From JAGDZR01 sp049115695 (GTDB lineage: Bacteria; Bacteroidota; Bacteroidia; Cytophagales; Cyclobacteriaceae): a stretch of 64,000 nucleotides of DNA. A program made the translations under genes and the position numbers. Positions 60,998 through 64,000 of the stretch are shown one piece after another (positions within the stretch are counted from its first letter, which is position 1; each line of letters starts with the position of its first letter). The notes beneath the pieces were generated by a model that had not been told where the DNA came from, did not search any database, and saw nothing but the letters and a program-made list of their open reading frames with translations. Location of the stretch: contig JAGDZR010000015.1 of the NCBI GenBank assembly GCA_049115695.1, forward strand, positions 1-64,000. Direction: 5' to 3'.

Positions 60998-61263
60998 AAG
61001 ATACGCCAAAAGGTGGATGGAAACCGGGTCGAGATTCGAGGCACAAAATGGTTGTTTACTTCAAGGATGGCAATCGAATTACTCGGTATTCATACGATTG
61101 GAAAGGCAAGTATGCGCCAAAGAAAGATGAGGAATTTGGTTTAAAAAGACTCTTTGGTCTGCTTACATCCTATGGAAACAACCCCAAAACGGTTCTGCTA
61201 TATGATAATACCAATGAACAGCTTCTTAGAAAGTTTGTACATGGGGTAGAAGTGGAAATCTAA
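60994..61263 (+). CDS. Small hypothetical protein
   Basis: An 89-residue basic protein (M-K-D-T-P-K-G-G-W-K-P-G-R-D-S-R-H-K) with predicted short strands (MVVYFKDGNRITRYSYDW) and a helical C-terminal part. It overlaps the preceding gene by ATGA (60994-60997). It is not recognised. Composition suggests nucleic acid binding, but this is only an impression. Confidence 0.5.
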   Translation: MKDTPKGGWKPGRDSRHKMVVYFKDGNRITRYSYDWKGKYAPKKDEEFGLKRLFGLLTSYGNNPKTVLLYDNTNEQLLRKFVHGVEVEI

Positions 61264-61317
61264 CATTAGAAAATAGCGAGATCAAAAAAAATAATGTCAC
61301 TACTGAAAAACTGAGAA

Positions 61318-62481
61318 ATGAAAAGAATAAATACGCTCCTTGAACAACTGAGGAGCACAGATTTCCACAAAAAATATCCTATGCTGGATATGGAGGATAA
61401 TAAAACTCATCTGCTCTACATCTCGCCATGTATGAACGGAACTGGTTATTATAGGGCAATCATTCCTGCGCTAGAGCTTAATACAACATCAACTCATGCC
61501 GCAATAGTCAATCATATTCATAATTGGGATTTTAACAAGCAGTTTGATGATTATGACAGCCCTGTGGATGAAAGACTGATTCGATGGGCCGATTACATTA
61601 TTTTGCCTGCCATCTTTTCTGATGTTAGCTATATTCTTGATGCTATAAAGCAGGTCAACAACGATTTACAATTTGTGATGGATATTGACATAAACTATCA
61701 TCGGCTTCCTGAAACTCATCCGGATTACTCAAAGGTTACCGAGGATATGAAAGCCCAACTCTTACTTAACGTTTCCAAAATGGATATTCTAACAGGGGTT
61801 ACTGAGGGATTGTTACAGTACTATGATGCTCTCCTGGACATTCGTTTTTCTTCCTCAAGAGTTGAGCTAGCTCATATCCCCAATCTAATCTCTCCATATG
61901 GTTATGAAGAGGTAGAGCCTGCTGTGCCTTCAGAAAAGGAAGTTGTCAAAATAGGTTTAGTTGGTAATTGTTCATCTGCTAGTGACATATTTTGCATATT
62001 GGACTCATTAGAACAAATTCAATCTAAGTACGGGGATCACGTGGAATTTGTATTCTTTGGTTGGGATGGAAACACAGACAAAGTGAATATTGGCAACCGA
62101 TTAAAGTTTACATCTGTGAAATCGGTCAGTTTTATGGATTACTTTGATGTGTTACGTAAGCAGCATCTCGATATAGCATTGCTACCGCTTTCAAAATCTC
62201 TTTACAATCTTATGGGAAAATCTGCCATTAAGTTCTTAGAGCTGTCAGTGTACGGAATACCTGTGGTAGCGAGTGAACTGCCTCCATATTCAGATGAGAT
62301 CAAGGAAGGTAAGACAGGATTGCTTGCTGAGGATGATTCGCAGTGGTTTTGTGCCATCGATGCTCTCGTCAGTGATGAAGCGCTGCGAAAGCGCATTGGC
62401 GAAAGGGCTTTGCATGATGCATGGTTGAAGCACATGTTTACAGCGCAGAACTACAAGCTCTATATGGAAATTTACACATGA
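61318..62481 (+). CDS. Glycosyltransferase, GT4-like (GT-B fold)
   Basis: The 387-residue protein has an N-terminal Rossmann part with G-T-G-Y-Y-R-A-I-I-P-A-L-E-L and a C-terminal part (about 210-380) with V-K-I-G-L-V-G-N-C, F-F-G-W-D-G-N, and the donor-site motif K-F-L-E-L-S-V-Y-G-I-P-V-V-A-S-E-L-P, followed by G-K-T-G-L-L-A-E-D. These are features of family 4 glycosyltransferases. On a mobile element it may change surface glycans or modify DNA or proteins, as phage glycosyltransferases do. Substrates cannot be read from the sequence. It is the largest cargo gene of the element in the window. Confidence 0.82.
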   Translation: MKRINTLLEQLRSTDFHKKYPMLDMEDNKTHLLYISPCMNGTGYYRAIIPALELNTTSTHAAIVNHIHNWDFNKQFDDYDSPVDERLIRWADYIILPAIFSDVSYILDAIKQVNNDLQFVMDIDINYHRLPETHPDYSKVTEDMKAQLLLNVSKMDILTGVTEGLLQYYDALLDIRFSSSRVELAHIPNLISPYGYEEVEPAVPSEKEVVKIGLVGNCSSASDIFCILDSLEQIQSKYGDHVEFVFFGWDGNTDKVNIGNRLKFTSVKSVSFMDYFDVLRKQHLDIALLPLSKSLYNLMGKSAIKFLELSVYGIPVVASELPPYSDEIKEGKTGLLAEDDSQWFCAIDALVSDEALRKRIGERALHDAWLKHMFTAQNYKLYMEIYT

Positions 62482-62565
62482 CTCTTATGGATTGAGATGG
62501 ATGATCAATTCGTTGAGAAACAATACCGAAAAACAATGGTTTAAAAATCAATCAACAAGTAAAAA

Positions 62566-62970
62566 ATGGCCACATTAGGGGTATTACTGGAATATATGGA
62601 GGAGAATGTGAAAGACATAGATGTTCGAGTGTTAGTAAAGCTCATCAACCAATCCACAGACACAAGATGGTCGGACTTGGGGGTAGTTTTGAACGATATA
62701 ATGGTTATGAACGGAGAGGTAATATTGGCTTTCGAAAACAACGATGTTGAGGTTTGTACGCAAGAGGCTGTTGGGAAACTGAGAATCTTTGAATCTCAGG
62801 GTATTGACATTAGTTCGGAGGTAGTCTTGCAGTTAGGCAATGTCAAACCCTTCATATGTCCTTTTACGTCAGCTGCTCTATATCAGGATTTTTTCCTTTT
62901 TAAGGTGCAATACAAGGAATCTTGGTTCGGAGAGGCAATCTATGAAGCATTTGGTTTTGAGACTATTTAA
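62566..62970 (+). CDS. Hypothetical protein
   Basis: A 134-residue soluble protein, starting with ATG at 62566 (M-A-T-L-G-V-L-L-E-Y-M). It is acidic, with a helical N-terminus and a beta-rich end. It has no recognised motif and no close neighbour: the glycosyltransferase ends 84 bp upstream. It is read with the element's plus-strand genes. Confidence 0.5.
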   Translation: MATLGVLLEYMEENVKDIDVRVLVKLINQSTDTRWSDLGVVLNDIMVMNGEVILAFENNDVEVCTQEAVGKLRIFESQGIDISSEVVLQLGNVKPFICPFTSAALYQDFFLFKVQYKESWFGEAIYEAFGFETI

Positions 62971-63099
62971 CACTATCAAAGTCCTTTAGAATTTCGGCTT
63001 TTGGTATTGTCTGCTCCTGCATGTTTCATTAGCATCCTAAGAGGGCTCTAGTGAGATATTGATGGGGTTAAGAAAAACTCAAGCAGAATTGACATTAGA

Positions 63100-63573
63100 T
63101 CACATATCAACCACTATGTAAAGAAATTTCTCTGAGGCACAGCCAGAGCAGGTTACTTCGCCATTTACCCATAATCGGTCAATGAGATAGTTGCCGCAAC
63201 ACTGATTTTCTGGTATAATAAGTTTTTGATCAAGTAACAGATCAAGCTTAAGTGAGTCATTAAGTTCAAGCGTGTAACTGAAACCATTATCGAAATTTGA
63301 GGTAGTGAAATACGTGTGGCCATCATCAGAAACAGGGCCAACGGTAAGTCTATCATTAGGGTCATTCGGAGCATAAAGCCTTATGTCTTCTTTGTTGAAC
63401 ACCTCACGATCAAATACAAGATCCACTGAATCGACATCTACAACCTTAAATGAAAAATACGCCACCCAGGGCCTAGGACAAGCGCACTGATCTAGGTCGT
63501 CACCTTGCTCCTCAGATTTACACCCCGATAGAAGCACTAATACAAGAATGGTCAGATAGGTTATCTTAGTCAT
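63100..63573 (-). CDS. Lipoprotein, hypothetical
   Basis: The 157-residue protein has a lipoprotein signal (M-T-K-I-T-Y-L-T-I-L-V-L-V-L-L-S-G-C-K) with lipobox L-S-G-C, so it is anchored in the membrane. The mature part of about 140 residues is beta-rich, has four Cys in pairs (C-A-C, C-C, and C-S-G-C near the end) and is otherwise unknown. It is on the opposite strand from the glycosyltransferase group. Confidence 0.62.
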   Translation of the reverse strand: MTKITYLTILVLVLLSGCKSEEQGDDLDQCACPRPWVAYFSFKVVDVDSVDLVFDREVFNKEDIRLYAPNDPNDRLTVGPVSDDGHTYFTTSNFDNGFSYTLELNDSLKLDLLLDQKLIIPENQCCGNYLIDRLWVNGEVTCSGCASEKFLYIVVDM

Positions 63574-63618
63574 AGCCCGCTTTTATATTGTCCTTGAAGT
63601 AAGTTAGGCAAGATTAGC

Positions 63619-63795
63619 TCAGGGTTCATTTGGTTTTTTTTTTGACTTTTTTTGAACTCTAAGACCTGCAATCAATGCAAGTAGTGAGAACACAGCTCCA
63701 ACAAATGCGGTGCGATAATTGAGGGCGTCATCGATTAAATATGTAAAAAGAAGAATTACCAGGAATGAACAAATCGCTGCTATTACGTATTTCAT
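63619..63795 (-). CDS. Small two-TM membrane protein
   Basis: A 58-residue frame on the minus strand opens with ATG at 63795 and encodes two hydrophobic segments (VIAAICSFLVILLFTYLI and FVGAVFSLLALIAGL), ending in a strongly basic tail (Q-K-K-S-K-K-K-P). The topology with a positive C-terminus is that of a small inner-membrane protein. It lies 45 bp upstream of the lipoprotein gene, same strand. Unknown function; could be part of a small envelope operon with the two lipoprotein-side genes. Confidence 0.5.
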   Translation of the reverse strand: MKYVIAAICSFLVILLFTYLIDDALNYRTAFVGAVFSLLALIAGLRVQKKSKKKPNEP

Positions 63796-63862
63796 AGTTG
63801 CCTCAAGTAGGTGTTCTGGGTCAGCTTTTTGCTGCTGTAGGATAGGTTGCTATGTGTGTTCA

Positions 63863-64000
63863 TCATTCAGCCAAAAGTCTTACATTAAAAGTGGTTGTTA
63901 CATTACCACAATTGTAATCTGCTTTAAGTGATATCACATCCCATACCCGACCAAATGATGTTACACCTGGAGTTGGCGTTAAGGTATCTGGCATAGGACA
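63863..64000 (-). CDS. C-terminal fragment of an unknown protein (runs off right edge)
   Basis: A minus-strand frame open from the edge to a TGA at 63863-63865 gives 45 residues (C-P-M-P-D-T-L-T-P-T-P, then W-D-V-I-S-L-K-A-D-Y-N-C-G-N-V), ending in L-L-A-E. The pattern with two Cys and beta alternation suggests an exported protein, read in the same direction as the small membrane and lipoprotein genes. The rest is outside the window. Confidence 0.5.
   Translation of the reverse strand, partial: CPMPDTLTPTPGVTSFGRVWDVISLKADYNCGNVTTTFNVRLLAE

Noticed and set aside
63719..63931. Plus-strand 70-residue gene near the right edge
   Set aside because: It is opposite the two-TM minus-strand frame and the gene fragment at 63863, which fit the local gene direction better.

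Overview
The window looks like chromosomal DNA of a Bacteroidota bacterium, probably order Cytophagales. The backbone is AT-rich (a sample line at 37441 is 37% G+C). Four proteins end in type IX secretion (T9SS) sorting domains (genes at 28247, 29602, 31502, 44292). Two regions have promoter elements close to the Bacteroidota TTTG / TAnnTTTG type, and most backbone genes lack a Shine-Dalgarno sequence. The family placement is my inference.

Layout. 1-6.8 kb is a defence cluster. It holds an XRE repressor plus ImmA-type protease pair (721-1579, minus), a three-gene bacterial ubiquitin-like operon (2108-4874, plus) and an AbiEi/AbiEii toxin-antitoxin pair (5003-6671, minus). The ubiquitin-like operon encodes a protein with two ubiquitin-like domains fused to an E2-like domain, a JAMM isopeptidase and an E1-like enzyme. 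This is the most exciting part of the window. The fusion leaves no free Gly-Gly tail on the ubiquitin-like part, and the adjacent XRE/ImmA pair resembles the CapH/CapP switch that controls other anti-phage systems.

7.1-28 kb is mobile DNA, either one integrative mobilizable element or two abutting ones. Its first part carries XRE regulators with operator arrays, an SSB-like protein, ArdC, RadC, a Toprim protein and a DUF6538-type tyrosine integrase at 15357 preceded by two clusters of 12-bp tandem repeats. Its second part carries a four-gene membrane operon that includes a vWA-like protein, a MOBF relaxase-helicase, small accessory genes and a soluble VirD4/TraD-like coupling ATPase. No type IV secretion channel genes are visible, so transfer would depend on another element. 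Several genes here have AGGAAA-type ribosome binding sites and the relaxase region is richer in G+C (52% in one sample line).

28.2-54.7 kb is ordinary host chromosome. It contains T9SS-exported proteins (including a PI-PLC-like one), tRNA-Asp, a vWA protein, a sensor kinase, a DUF5686-type protein, ergothioneine genes egtB-egtD, a DUF1501/DUF1800 pair, threonine aldolase, an acyltransferase, an outer-membrane protein with a TPR-CHAT protein, and era.

54.8-64 kb is the left part of a second integrated element. Its serine recombinase gene ends inside the initiator tRNA-Met gene, which marks the attachment site. It carries MerR-like and XRE regulators with a 26-bp perfect palindrome, a winged-helix protein, a glycosyltransferase and several unrecognised genes. 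Its right end lies outside the window.
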